A DNA stretch of 36,055 bases from Planctomycetota bacterium (lineage in GTDB: Bacteria; Planctomycetota; Planctomycetia; Pirellulales; Pirellulaceae): the NCBI GenBank assembly GCA_026692885.1, contig JAPLNJ010000980.1:1-36055 (forward strand), given 5' to 3'. Positions 16,401 through 26,874 of this stretch are shown here, piece by piece. The notes under the pieces were generated by a model, which was not told where the DNA came from, searched no databases, and saw only the letters and a program-made list of their open reading frames with translations. The translations under genes and the position numbers were made by a program. Numbering within the stretch: position 1 is the stretch's first letter; each line of letters starts with the position of its first letter.

Positions 16401-17494
16401 TCTCTCCCGCTCGCTACAGACGCGGGCAGCTTGCCCAACAACCAACTCGCGGCTTGACCGGGATCGGCGGCGTCTACCACCGCGCCGCTAACGGCAATTC
16501 GCGTGAACCCAGCCGCGAGTACCTGTTCGACGTTGTCGCGGGAGATCCCGCCAATCGCAAACGCTGGCAGACTCAGTTCCTGGCGGACTTGCTGGAGGAA
16601 CTCCGTCCCGGGAAAGCTGGCAAAGGTCTTGGTTCCCGAGGGAAATGTCGGCCCGCAGCCGATATAGTTGGCCCCGTCCAACACGGCTTGACGGGCTTGG
16701 TCTAGGGAATGGGTCGAAACCCCGACCAGCCGCTGCGGGCCGATCAGCGTCCGGGCGTCCTTCACGGTCAGCTCTGCCTGCCCGACGTGGACACCGTCGG
16801 CATCGGCCAACAGCGCCAAGTCGGGGCGGTCATTCATGATAAACAGCGTGTTGGTACGTCGAGTCAGTGTTCGCAGCAACCTCGCCCGCTCGACCAGCAC
16901 CCGATCGCAGAGCTGCTTGTCCCGCAGCTGGATGACGTGCGTCCCGGCTACGGTCAGACGCCGAATCAGCAGACCGAAGGATTCGGCAGACGAACCACCA
17001 TCGACGAGGACGTAGAGCCGTGCGTGGGACAAACGCTGGCAACTCTGGCCGGTGATAATGATGGCCCGCGCAAGTGTGTAGGCTCGGTAGCGGAAGGCTT
17101 CGAACAGGGGCGCCAGGCCGGGCGAAAGGAGCTTAGCGTACTCCTCCAGGCAACGCAGCGATTGTTCGATGCGAGACGCGTTTGCCGTCAGTACGTCAGC
17201 CAGGTTCTCTCGCAGGTATTCGGTAGGGGCGAAAATCTGCGTCCCGACATCGTGGAGGGTGTCGCGAGCCGCCCAGCGCTCCGATCCGGCAATCCTTTGC
17301 AGCGCCCCGGCGGTGTCATGTCGAAGTTCCTTGCACAGTCGACTGAGGTGGGCATCGTCCAACACGAAGCGGACGTACTCCTCCAAAACTCGCAAACCCT
17401 CCGTCGCGCGGTTGACGTTCGCATCGAGAATCCGCAGCACCGAAGTCTTTTCACCCACAAACTGGCTAGTTGAGATGGCAGTTGGATCTGGCAT
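16397..17494 (-). CDS. thiE: ThiD2-ThiE fusion: thiamine phosphate synthase
   Basis: Residues about 20-150 (RILDANVNRATEGLRVLEEY) form the ThiD2 domain found before ThiE in cyanobacteria and some other bacteria, thought to act as the hydroxymethylpyrimidine phosphate kinase. Residues about 160-350 are ThiE, with QLRDK, FIMNDRPDLALLADADGVHVGQ, the phosphate-binding YIGCGPTFPSGTK and the late FAIGGIS. ThiE joins the pyrimidine diphosphate and thiazole phosphate to thiamine phosphate in the cytosol. The ATG at 17494 is the only sensible start. The gene stands alone and its product could supply cofactor to the ThDP enzyme of the sugar locus. No THI-box riboswitch was recognised upstream. Confidence 0.94.
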   Translation of the reverse strand: MPDPTAISTSQFVGEKTSVLRILDANVNRATEGLRVLEEYVRFVLDDAHLSRLCKELRHDTAGALQRIAGSERWAARDTLHDVGTQIFAPTEYLRENLADVLTANASRIEQSLRCLEEYAKLLSPGLAPLFEAFRYRAYTLARAIIITGQSCQRLSHARLYVLVDGGSSAESFGLLIRRLTVAGTHVIQLRDKQLCDRVLVERARLLRTLTRRTNTLFIMNDRPDLALLADADGVHVGQAELTVKDARTLIGPQRLVGVSTHSLDQARQAVLDGANYIGCGPTFPSGTKTFASFPGTEFLQQVRQELSLPAFAIGGISRDNVEQVLAAGFTRIAVSGAVVDAADPGQAASWLLGKLPASVASGRD

Positions 17495-17784
17495 GGTGTC
17501 CCGTTTTTTCTGGTTTGGCCCGACATTCGCTTCGTCAAGAAAGTCGGTTATCGGCTGCCAGATTTTCGCACAATTTCAAGCGATAGTCGCGATTTTCGCG
17601 GCACACACAACGTTTGGTCCGGCTTGAAGCTAGACGGATTTGGCAGATCGAAACAGACTCCCTAACCTCAGACAGTGTATTTACTTGCCTTGCTCGACAC
17701 AGCCAGGGCGGCTAGAATTCTCTCCAACTCGCAATGTGCGTGGAATGTCAGGTCTGTCGGTACGGATGCCGGAGCTATCGCCCG

Positions 17785-18333
17785 ATGCAAGTCTCGTCTT
17801 GGCTTACATGTCTTTGGCCTGGGCTGCCACGGCTATGGTGGCGGGGAGATTGGCGCGCGTTGATGACAGCCCTCGCGTTTGCCGTCGTGGTGGACTCCTG
17901 GGTGGTGTCGTGTTTCCTGTGGCCTGAGCTGCTGCCGACCAGGTTGGTGACCGTCGGTGGGCTGGCGGCCTTGGCGTTTTGGCTCGTTTCCGTGTGGCAA
18001 GGAAGACGCTCGTTAGGAGGTATCTTGGGCGGGATCGGAGATCGTGCCCCGGAGGACTTGTTTATTCAGGTTCAGAGGGAATACTTGCAGAAGCACTGGC
18101 TCGAAGCGGAGCATTTGCTGCAGGAATTGATTCGGAAGCACCCACGGGACGAGGATGCCCAGTTGATGCTGGCGACGTTGTTTCGGCGCACGGACCGCAT
18201 CTCTGAGGCCAGGGAGCAACTCGACACGTTGGAACGTCAGGATAGCGCTGTGCGATGGGCTCCGGAGATCGCGGCGGAGCGACGACTGCTACAGCGACAG
18301 GAAGCTAATGAGTCCTGCGCAGTCAATGTGTAG
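17785..18333 (+). CDS. Small membrane protein with TPR-like C-terminus, unknown function
   Basis: I do not recognise a named family. Two hydrophobic helices (about 25-45 and 52-70) are followed by an amphipathic region (QREYLQKHWLEAEHLLQELIRKHPRDEDAQLMLATLF and on) that looks like one or two TPR units. The start is uncertain: ATG at 17785 gives 182 residues with GGAG about 11 bases upstream, while an ATG at 17734 gives 199. The last residues (ESCAVNV) come from the interspersed motif at 18310-18328, so the original end may have been replaced. It lies 112 bases before clpC on the same strand. Confidence 0.65.
   Translation: MQVSSWLTCLWPGLPRLWWRGDWRALMTALAFAVVVDSWVVSCFLWPELLPTRLVTVGGLAALAFWLVSVWQGRRSLGGILGGIGDRAPEDLFIQVQREYLQKHWLEAEHLLQELIRKHPRDEDAQLMLATLFRRTDRISEAREQLDTLERQDSAVRWAPEIAAERRLLQRQEANESCAVNV
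18310..18328. repeat. Interspersed 19-bp motif, copy 2
   Basis: gagtcctgcgcagtcaatg matches 18 of 19 bases with 2511-2529. It supplies the last codons of the upstream hypothetical gene. Confidence 0.6.
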
Positions 18334-18445
18334 TACGAGGGCCAATCCAAGGCGGCCAGGTTTCCGCCGTGGGGGCGATCTTCGCTAGAGTCTAGAGTAG
18401 AAGAGACCGGGATAGAGAATTCGAGTGTCAAAAAAAAGGGATCCC

Positions 18446-21013
<2,568 letters not shown>

Positions 21014-21069
21014 TCATCTGTCCAGGATCAACGCCGCGATTGCGTGTCGCCCACCGGAATCCGGCGGGA

Positions 21070-21197
21070 TGCATTGATCGTAAGGTTGCGCATCGCAAGC
21101 GCGAAGCGTCAGCGAGGAAGAGCGGCGTTTTCCTCGCTGACGCATCGGGTTACGATGATCCGCTGCTAGCGTTTTGCGCCACCTTATGATCAAGGCC
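21070..21197. mobile_element. MITE-like element, copy B (128 bp)
   Basis: The left end (about 21071-21092, ..ttgatcgtaaggttgcgca) and right end (21175-21197) are near-perfect inverted copies of the family end ggccttgatcataaggt. Inside is a hairpin with 13-base arms gcgtcagcgagga (21106-21118) and its complement (21131-21143). There is no coding capacity. It lies directly behind clpC and may end its transcript. Confidence 0.85.
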
Positions 21198-21296
21198 CCG
21201 GCGGGATGAATTTGCGCACACTAACCCCTGTCGTTCGGCCACAAGAACAGCCAACCGCCGGCTTGTCCCAGATTCTTCAAGGCGAGGTCGCTCAGC

Positions 21297-21617
21297 ATGT
21301 CGGACGCAGCGTTTCTCAATGAGGTCGAAAAAGCCATCGTGCTTTATGGGAAAGCAATCGGGCATGCCGCGAGTCGCACCCGAAACATGATCGCAGAACA
21401 CGGGGAGATCGAGGCTGTTTCTCGCCTCATGGTCAGTCCTGACCTACAGCAAGGATTCAAAGTGCTGCGAGATCGCGAGCCGCTTGATAAGACGTTTGAG
21501 GCTGTCGTGGTGCGATTTCAAGATTTGTTTGGCCGTCAGGAGCGTTGCCAGCGAAGGCGGCCGACGACGCGCTGCACATCGCGGTTGCGGCTACGAAAGC
21601 TGTCCCGTTTTTGCTAA
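21297..21617 (+). pseudogene. Truncated small protein fused to a toxin remnant
   Basis: The first 80 or so residues (EKAIVLYGKAIGHAASRTRNMIAEHG, then EAVVVRFQDLFG) look like a genuine small protein of a type often found beside other small genes, possibly an antitoxin-like partner. After residue 82 the frame runs out of phase through DNA that in another frame encodes a PIN-domain end. A deletion therefore appears to have joined the 3' part of this gene to a VapC-like gene. Function unknown. GAGG lies about 12 bases before the ATG. Confidence 0.55.
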
Positions 21618-21742
21618 CGTGGAATTGTCGGCACTTGGCTAATGCCGTGATGCGACCGGTAATCGAGACCGTTTGCAAAGCCAAAGGATACAATACTCCA
21701 ATCATCTGTACGCCCGAGGAACTACTGGAGTCCAAACCATGA
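21545..21742 (+). pseudogene. C-terminal fragment of a PIN-domain (VapC-like) protein
   Basis: Residues 2-65 (AADDALHIAVAATKAVPFLLTWNCRHLANA and the ICTPEELL end) match the C-terminal half of PIN-domain proteins annotated as VapC-family toxins, including the acidic DALH motif. The N-terminal half with the first catalytic Asp is missing, so RNase activity is not expected. Its frame begins inside the previous gene and its TGA overlaps the next ATG as ATGA. Confidence 0.7.
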
Positions 21743-21948
21743 ACGATCCAATTGTCGACGAGGTTCGCCGGGTACGTGATGCCCATGCTGCTCGGTTCAA
21801 CTACGATTTGGACGCCATTTTCCAGGACATCAAGGAGCGAGAAAAGAAGAGCGGCCTGAAGTTCGTTCACGGCGTCGCACGTCAACCCGTGCCGAACTAT
21901 GAAGGATTAGCTTGTGCGGTGACCGAAGTTAGCGGCAGGGCGCAGTGA
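21739..21948 (+). CDS. Small protein linked to the PIN remnant, unknown function
   Basis: A 69-residue charged, helical protein (MNDPIVDEVRRVRDAHAARFNYDLDAIF at its start is characteristic, then FQDIKEREKKSGLKFV). Similar short proteins commonly follow VapC-like genes in planctomycete and cyanobacterial genomes, so it may be an accessory or antitoxin-like partner. The ATG overlaps the stop of the PIN fragment. The end after GLKFV is diverged. It could be a leftover without function now that the toxin is broken. Confidence 0.6.
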   Translation: MNDPIVDEVRRVRDAHAARFNYDLDAIFQDIKEREKKSGLKFVHGVARQPVPNYEGLACAVTEVSGRAQ

Positions 21949-22039
21949 GAGACTGATTGACACGGTGAGCGCTGACTGGTGAGAAAGCCAGCCACAGTAA
22001 AGCGGTGACTCCGAGCGGCGGATCGGGCGGATGCTGAAA

Positions 22040-22264
22040 TCAGAGGCTTCTGGCCGCCGCCGGGTTAGCGCTGTCGTTCCTGAGCATCTCTTCCAGAATC
22101 GAGTCCGGCGTCAGATTGGACGTCACGAATTCGCAGGTGCGAAACACGTACCCGCAAGATCGGCAGATCCCACGGCGGTTCTTGCTTTCTTCGCCTGGCC
22201 GCGTATCCAAGACGCGGAAGTTTTGACAGTGGTACTCCGGACACTTCAAGCCCTTTCCCTTCAC
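22040..22264 (-). CDS. Small zinc-ribbon protein, NrdR-like N-terminal motif, probably a remnant
   Basis: The sequence KCPEYHC at 7-13 and CRSC at 34-37, with VLDTRPGEE between them, resembles the zinc ribbon that opens NrdR repressors. The ATP-cone that makes NrdR work is absent. The only start is a GTG at 22264; upstream the frame stays open (GSPRNKFYAWAN) into the half-copy of a MITE-like element at 22296-22336, so the 5' end may have been lost to that insertion. It may be a DNA-binding remnant; I would not assign a function. Confidence 0.45.
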   Translation of the reverse strand: MKGKGLKCPEYHCQNFRVLDTRPGEESKNRRGICRSCGYVFRTCEFVTSNLTPDSILEEMLRNDSANPAAARSL

Positions 22265-22295
22265 GTTTGCCCACGCGTAGAACTTGTTTCGAGGC

Positions 22296-22336
22296 GATCC
22301 GCTGCTAGCGTTCTGTGCAACGTTCCGATCGGGGCC
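22296..22336. repeat. Half copy of the MITE-like family
   Basis: 41 bases beginning gatccgctgctagcgtt match the right end of copy B (21157-21197) at 33 of 41 positions, including the ggcc end. The left half is missing. It lies between the zinc-ribbon remnant and mlaE. Confidence 0.75.
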
Positions 22337-22459
22337 AAGATCAGGTTTTCAACGAGCCAGAGTCGCGTCTACTCCGGTCTAGCCGCAGATCGGAAAACCT
22401 CCTATGATCCGCCGCGCTGCTCCGGCGATGCCGTAGGAATATCTACCTCAGTTGTGACT

Positions 22460-23335
22460 ATGACTACCCATTCCAATACTACCGCCGAGTCCCAAGCTCC
22501 CCGCGGCGGCTTCCTGGGGGCGCTGGGCGACTGGGTCTCGGACTGGGGCGCCTGGGTGTTAGACAGCGTCGCAGCGGTCGGTGACGTAGCCCTCTTTGCA
22601 TGGCGCACCCTGACGTGGTTAGTGGTGCGGTTGCCTCGCGGCGGAACCTTACTGCCTGTCATGTATCAGGTCGGTGTGCTCAGTCTGCCGGTGGTGGCCC
22701 TGACCGGGACCTTTATCGGGATGGTCTTGGCCGTCCAGGCTTTCTACCAGTTCCATCAACTGCAGATGGAAACCCGTTTGGGCGCCGTGATCAACATGTC
22801 GCTGGCGCGGGAATTGGGACCCGTGCTGGCCGCGACGATGCTCGCGGGCCGCGTCGGCGGCGCCATGGCGGCAGAACTGGGCACCATGCGGGTGACCGAG
22901 CAGATCGACGCGCTGTCCAGCATGGGCGCCAATCCAATTCACCACTTGGTCGTGCCGAGGTTCATCTCGTTTGTGCTGCTGATCCCTATCCTGACCGTGA
23001 TGGCGGTCTTCATGGGCGTCCTCGGCGCCTACTTCTATGGCGTCATCATCCTGAGCATCGACCAGCACCATTACCTGTACAATTCCCAGCAATTCGTGGG
23101 ACCATTCGATCTGTTCAGCGGGATTTTCAAGAGCCTTTTCTTCGGGATTGCCATCGTGCTGGTCAGCTGCTACCAGGGCTTTCACTGCCGCGCGGGTGCC
23201 GAGGGGGTGGGCCGAGCCGCCACCGCCGCTTTCGTGCATTCGTTTGTGCTGATCCTGGCCATCGACCTGCTTCTGGGAATCTGTCTCGACTCGTTCTACT
23301 TTATGTTCTGGCCTGAAGGACATGGCTTGCTCTAG
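22460..23335 (+). CDS. mlaE: MlaE-type ABC transporter permease
   Basis: An MlaE/YrbE-family permease of 291 residues with five or six hydrophobic helices. Family motifs include FIGMVLAVQAFYQ, ARELGPVLAATMLAGRVGGAMAAELGTMRVTEQIDAL and the late CYQGFHCRAGAEGVGRA. With MlaF and MlaD it moves phospholipid across the envelope. I chose the ATG at 22460, which gives the normal length; the frame stays open to 22031 but that stretch overlaps the zinc-ribbon remnant and repeats. There is no strong ribosome-binding site. It is the first gene of a tight mlaEFD unit, with 11 bases before mlaF. Confidence 0.94.
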   Translation: MTTHSNTTAESQAPRGGFLGALGDWVSDWGAWVLDSVAAVGDVALFAWRTLTWLVVRLPRGGTLLPVMYQVGVLSLPVVALTGTFIGMVLAVQAFYQFHQLQMETRLGAVINMSLARELGPVLAATMLAGRVGGAMAAELGTMRVTEQIDALSSMGANPIHHLVVPRFISFVLLIPILTVMAVFMGVLGAYFYGVIILSIDQHHYLYNSQQFVGPFDLFSGIFKSLFFGIAIVLVSCYQGFHCRAGAEGVGRAATAAFVHSFVLILAIDLLLGICLDSFYFMFWPEGHGLL

Positions 23336-23346
23336 CAAGCTCACCC

Positions 23347-24186
23347 ATGCCTCCCGACTTGGACCGACCACTGGTCGACATCCGGCACCTGCACGTCCGC
23401 TTCGGACGCACCGAGGTCCTGCGCGACATCAACCTCAGCATCCCACGCGGCCAGACGGTGGTCGTCATCGGCGAAAGCGGGTGCGGTAAGACGGTCCTGC
23501 TCAAGACCCTGATCAACCTGATCCGACCTACGCAGGGCGAGGTGGTGTTCGACGGCCACAACCTGGCGAAGCTCTCGGACAAGGAACTGACGCGGCAGCG
23601 TATTCGGTACGGCTTCGTCTTCCAGAACGCCGCGCTCTTCGACAGCTTGACCATCGGACAGAATGTGGCCTTTCCCTTGCGACAACACACCCATTATCGC
23701 GACCCGGAAATCCACCAGAAAGTCGTCGCGCGGTTGACGGAGGTGGGCCTGCCGGAGACGGTGGTGAATCGCAAGCCGGCGGAATTGTCGGGAGGCATGC
23801 GCAAACGGGTCGGTTTGGCGCGTGCCTTGATCCTGAATCCGGAACTGGTCTTGTACGACGAGCCGACAACAGGGTTGGATCCCATCATGAGCGACGTCAT
23901 CAATGAACTCATGATGCGGACACGTCGCAGTCACCCCGTCACAAGCGTGATCGTCAGTCACGACATGCGGACCGCCCGGAAAGTCGCGGACCGTGTCGTG
24001 ATGCTGTATCCGCTGTCGCGGTTGGCTCACGACGAGCCGCAAGTCATTTTCGACGGACCGCCCAGCGAACTTGACCGCACAGAAGACCACCGCGTCGCTC
24101 AGTTTGTGCGCGGCGAGGCGGGCGAGCGGTTGGTGGAGTTACACGCGGAGGCTGAGGAGGAGCAGACGGCATGGACGAACGGGTAA
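23347..24186 (+). CDS. mlaF: MlaF-type ABC transporter ATPase
   Basis: A 279-residue ABC ATPase of the MlaF/Mkl type. Walker A is GESGCGKT near 42-49, the Q-loop is in FVFQNAALFDSLT, the signature is LSGGMRKRVGLARAL near 145, Walker B is LVLYDEPTTGLDP near 165, and the switch histidine is in VIVSHDM. It drives lipid transport with MlaE. Its last 16 bases overlap the start of mlaD, so the two are translated together. Confidence 0.95.
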   Translation: MPPDLDRPLVDIRHLHVRFGRTEVLRDINLSIPRGQTVVVIGESGCGKTVLLKTLINLIRPTQGEVVFDGHNLAKLSDKELTRQRIRYGFVFQNAALFDSLTIGQNVAFPLRQHTHYRDPEIHQKVVARLTEVGLPETVVNRKPAELSGGMRKRVGLARALILNPELVLYDEPTTGLDPIMSDVINELMMRTRRSHPVTSVIVSHDMRTARKVADRVVMLYPLSRLAHDEPQVIFDGPPSELDRTEDHRVAQFVRGEAGERLVELHAEAEEEQTAWTNG

Positions 24187-25355
24187 TTCGGTTTCGGGTG
24201 GGCGCCCTGGTCGTCTTCGGGGCGATCGTTACGGTGGTCCTGGTCATGCTATTCGGGGCCGGACCAAACGTCCTGCAGCGGACCTACCAAGTCAACATCA
24301 AGTTCACCGAGGCGCCGGGAATCACGGTCAACACGCCCGTGCGCAAGAGCGGCGTATTGATCGGCCGCGTGTCCGAGGTCAGGCTGCTGGAGGAAGGCGG
24401 GGTGTTGGTTTCCGTCAAGATCCAGCAGAAGAACAATCTCCGGCAAAACGAGACCTGTCGCGTCAGCTCCGGCGGTTCGATTCTGGGCGATGCCGTCTTG
24501 GAGTTCGTGCCCAGCGGAAATGACGAGTTGCTGGCGAGGTTTGATCGAAACCACGACAAACTACTTGATGACGAGGAACGCAAACTCGGCAAAGAACTGA
24601 TCCACGATGGTGACTTGCTCAACGATGGCGTGGTCGCCAATAATCCCTTGCGGGTCCTGGTGAATCTGGAGAAAGATGTTCAGGGAGCATTGGCGTCGGT
24701 GCAGGGTGCTGGCAGTGAGGTTTCGGAACTGGCGCGCACCTTCAACCAGACCGTGGGCGGGAACAAGCAGCAACTCCAGCAAATCGTGGCCAAGACCGAG
24801 CGGGCGCTGGATAGTTTCGATCGGACCATGACGGCCGTCCAGAAAGTGATGGGTGACGACGAGTTCATGGCAAAACTGGAGCAGTCGCTGAAGGGCGTCC
24901 CGGATTTTCTGATCGAAACACGGCAAACCCTGGCGACAGCGAGGGAGACCATGGTCAAGTTCCAACAAGTCAGCCAGAAGGCGGAAGTTAACTTGGATAA
25001 CATCGAGAGCTTCACGAAGCCCCTGCGCGAGCGAGGTGGCCAACTTCTGGATAATGTCGAACACAGCACCCAGAACCTGAACGAACTGCTGACCCAGTTG
25101 GTGGCCTTCAGCCAGGCCATGAACACGACCCAAGGCACGCTTGGCAAGTTGGTTCACGACGACGAACTGTACCAGAAGATCCAATCCATTGCGTCCAACG
25201 CGGAGGATTTTACCAAACGGCTGGGCCCCATCCTGAACGACATCCGGATCTTCTCCGACAAGATCGCCCGCGAGCCGCGACAGTTGGGCGTTTCCGGAGC
25301 GTTGGATCGTCGGCCCACCGGAACCGGTCTAAAAACCGGCGTGGAGTGGAAATGA
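24171..25355 (+). CDS. mlaD: MlaD-family MCE protein (membrane-anchored lipid-binding subunit)
   Basis: A single membrane helix (about 10-32) is followed by one MCE domain (YQVNIKFTEAPGITVNTPVRKSG and on to LEFVPSG near 120). A long helical, coiled-coil region runs to about residue 350, with an unstructured end. Length (394) is much greater than E. coli MlaD (183) and resembles the long MCE proteins that form tunnels or bridges. It would deliver lipids between membranes with MlaE/MlaF. The coiled coil suggests it reaches across a wide periplasm, an inference. Converges on the PEGA lipoprotein gene. Confidence 0.93.
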   Translation: MDERVIRFRVGALVVFGAIVTVVLVMLFGAGPNVLQRTYQVNIKFTEAPGITVNTPVRKSGVLIGRVSEVRLLEEGGVLVSVKIQQKNNLRQNETCRVSSGGSILGDAVLEFVPSGNDELLARFDRNHDKLLDDEERKLGKELIHDGDLLNDGVVANNPLRVLVNLEKDVQGALASVQGAGSEVSELARTFNQTVGGNKQQLQQIVAKTERALDSFDRTMTAVQKVMGDDEFMAKLEQSLKGVPDFLIETRQTLATARETMVKFQQVSQKAEVNLDNIESFTKPLRERGGQLLDNVEHSTQNLNELLTQLVAFSQAMNTTQGTLGKLVHDDELYQKIQSIASNAEDFTKRLGPILNDIRIFSDKIAREPRQLGVSGALDRRPTGTGLKTGVEWK

Positions 25356-25439
25356 GGCAGATCGCCCTCAAGTAGGTCTCGTCTGCCGGACCGAACCTGC
25401 TGCGGTCATTGCCACCCTCCTGCTGCTCCTTGCGACGAA

Positions 25440-25516
25440 CCCACGGATGGCAAGGCCGGCCCACGGATGTATTCTTGCCAGGTCTTCATCCGTGGGTCGG
25501 CTTTGCTATCCGTGGG
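25440..25516. repeat. 30-bp imperfect inverted repeat
   Basis: Arms 25440-25469 and 25487-25516 match at 27 of 30 positions. Each arm itself contains cccacggat twice, so it is a repeat within a repeat. The 17-base loop and GC-rich stem could act as a two-way terminator between convergent genes. Confidence 0.85.
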
Positions 25517-25640
25517 CGAAACCAGACCTGGACGAGCTGAACGGTGAGTCAAGCAAATATTCTCCATCGGCCAAGGTGGAACGCTCCGCCGGAAATTCAC
25601 CACCACCGGTCACCTCAACTGAAACGGATGGCTGGTGTCT

Positions 25641-25753
25641 CGTCAAGGCTAAGAAGTGGGGTAAGCATCCTGCTTGCCTGTCGATTCATCGCGTCAGACG
25701 CAAGCTGGAAGCTTACGCCACCGCATCGGTCACCCCAAGCTTAAGCCTTGACG
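25641..25753. repeat. Inverted-repeat-bounded element beside the lipoprotein stop
   Basis: The outer arms cgtcaaggct (25641-25650) and agccttgacg (25744-25753) are perfect. An inner pair, 25661-25677 and 25700-25716, matches at 14 of 17. The right end lies 5 bases from the PEGA lipoprotein stop codon. This is probably a small dispersed repeat. Confidence 0.7.
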
Positions 25754-25758
25754 ACGCA

Positions 25759-26373
25759 CTAGCCTCCCGTCGGCGGCAACGGCGGCGGGGCCAACGGGCC
25801 GGCCGGCGGCGACGGCAGCGAAACCGGCGGAGGCAGGGCAGGATCGAGTGGCCAGACTGGTCCGCCTGGCGGGGCAGAACTCGACGGCGCGGCCGGTCCC
25901 GGAACGGGCAGGGGCAGAATAGGTTGCGGTCGAGTGGTCGCGTTGGGCAGGGCCGGAGTGTACCCCTGACTCGCGCCGACCCGCATCCCTTCCGCACGTT
26001 CCAGCAGCTTCTCGGTAGGCAGGATCTGTTGTGGCTGCAACTGGAAGTTCACCAATTGCTCGTCGTGTATCTCGTGAAGCCACAGGTTTTCGCTGACAAA
26101 ATCCAGGGGCGGAAGCTCGTACCAAGGGGCCGTGAAGGTCTGCTTGACGGTCAACGTTTCGTAGCCGTCCTTAAGCAGTTGGATTTTCCGCGTCCCGTAG
26201 TACGTGAAGGGCGCGGACACCGGAGTCACGCCGATTTCCTGGTCGTCCACATACACCAAGGCGCCTGGCGGATCGCTGAGCACGGTCATGCGGCGCCGCA
26301 CGCAACCGAACAAGCACGTGCCGACGAGCACGAACCCCAGACACCAGACGGTCGCTGGACGCATGACTCGCAT
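25759..26373 (-). CDS. PEGA-domain lipoprotein
   Basis: The first 24 residues form a lipoprotein signal (hydrophobic stretch ending LVGTCLFGC), so the protein should be lipid-anchored at C24. Residues about 29-72 (VLSDPPGALVYVDDQEIGVTPVSAPFTY and so on) are a PEGA domain, a small beta fold found in surface and cell-wall proteins. The last 60 residues are rich in Pro, Ala and Gly, like a spacer through a wall or matrix. Function unknown. It converges with mlaD and diverges from the PP2C gene. Confidence 0.88.
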   Translation of the reverse strand: MRVMRPATVWCLGFVLVGTCLFGCVRRRMTVLSDPPGALVYVDDQEIGVTPVSAPFTYYGTRKIQLLKDGYETLTVKQTFTAPWYELPPLDFVSENLWLHEIHDEQLVNFQLQPQQILPTEKLLERAEGMRVGASQGYTPALPNATTRPQPILPLPVPGPAAPSSSAPPGGPVWPLDPALPPPVSLPSPPAGPLAPPPLPPTGG

Positions 26374-26874
26374 CGGGGAAGACGAATCCGTTTGGGAGAC
26401 GAGATACTAGATCGCAGAAAGTGAAGGACGCAAGGCGGCGGGGAGTATAATGACCCCGTCTTGGGCCGGCTAGCCCGATATTATTCAGGCAGGGACCATG
26501 AAGCCCTTGGTGCATCGTCGGGCCTTGATCGTGAGGGGGCGCAAAACACTAGCAGCGAATCATCGTAACCCGAAGCGTCAGCGAGGAAGACGCCGCTCTT
26601 CCTCGCTGACGCTTCGGGTTACGATGCGCAACGTTACAATCAAGGCCGCATCGTCGCCAGCGGCGATTCCCAGCGGGCAACCCTGGCCAACGTTTGCCGA
26701 GCGCCAATGTATCAAACAAATCGCTGACGCGAGGCACCCTACATGCGGCCGAGAAACCGGCGAGTTGACGTTGAATGTGTCTAGCCGCAGAGTTTCGCTC
26801 CGGTTAAGATGACAGCCGGTTGGAGTGCTGCTCCGCCTGCTAACACAGCTGCCCAAGGAGTTTGGCCGATACCG
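26374..26874. other. Gap between divergent genes, holding a MITE-like element
   Basis: This region should hold the promoters of the PEGA lipoprotein and PP2C genes. Most of its middle is the MITE-like copy C (26521-26647). I see no convincing promoter boxes. 26648-26808 shows nothing recognisable. Confidence 0.6.
26521..26647. mobile_element. MITE-like element, copy C (127 bp)
   Basis: Both ends are family ends: 26521-26543 (ggccttgatcgtgagg...) and 26625-26647 (...acaatcaaggcc). The middle has the same cgaagcgtcagcgagga / complement hairpin as copy B, and the whole element lies in the opposite orientation to copy B. There is no coding capacity. Confidence 0.85.

Larger units (their letters stand above)
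25356..25758. other. Gene-free gap between convergent genes, with two palindromes
   Basis: This 403-base gap between the ends of mlaD and the PEGA lipoprotein gene holds no supported gene. It contains inverted repeats at 25440-25516 and 25641-25753 (listed separately), either of which could stop transcription from both sides. Confidence 0.7.

Noticed and set aside
17495..17784. THI-box riboswitch or other leader near thiE
   Set aside because: I could not find the conserved CUGAGA and related THI-box motifs on the minus strand upstream of the thiE start.
22031..22459. Upstream extension of mlaE
   Set aside because: The extension is not MlaE-like and crosses the zinc-ribbon remnant and a repeat; the ATG at 22460 gives the normal family length.
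25447..26424. Plus-strand frame of 325 codons opposite the PEGA lipoprotein
   Set aside because: Arg/Gly-rich translation, starting inside an inverted repeat; the minus strand holds a clear lipoprotein with a signal peptide.
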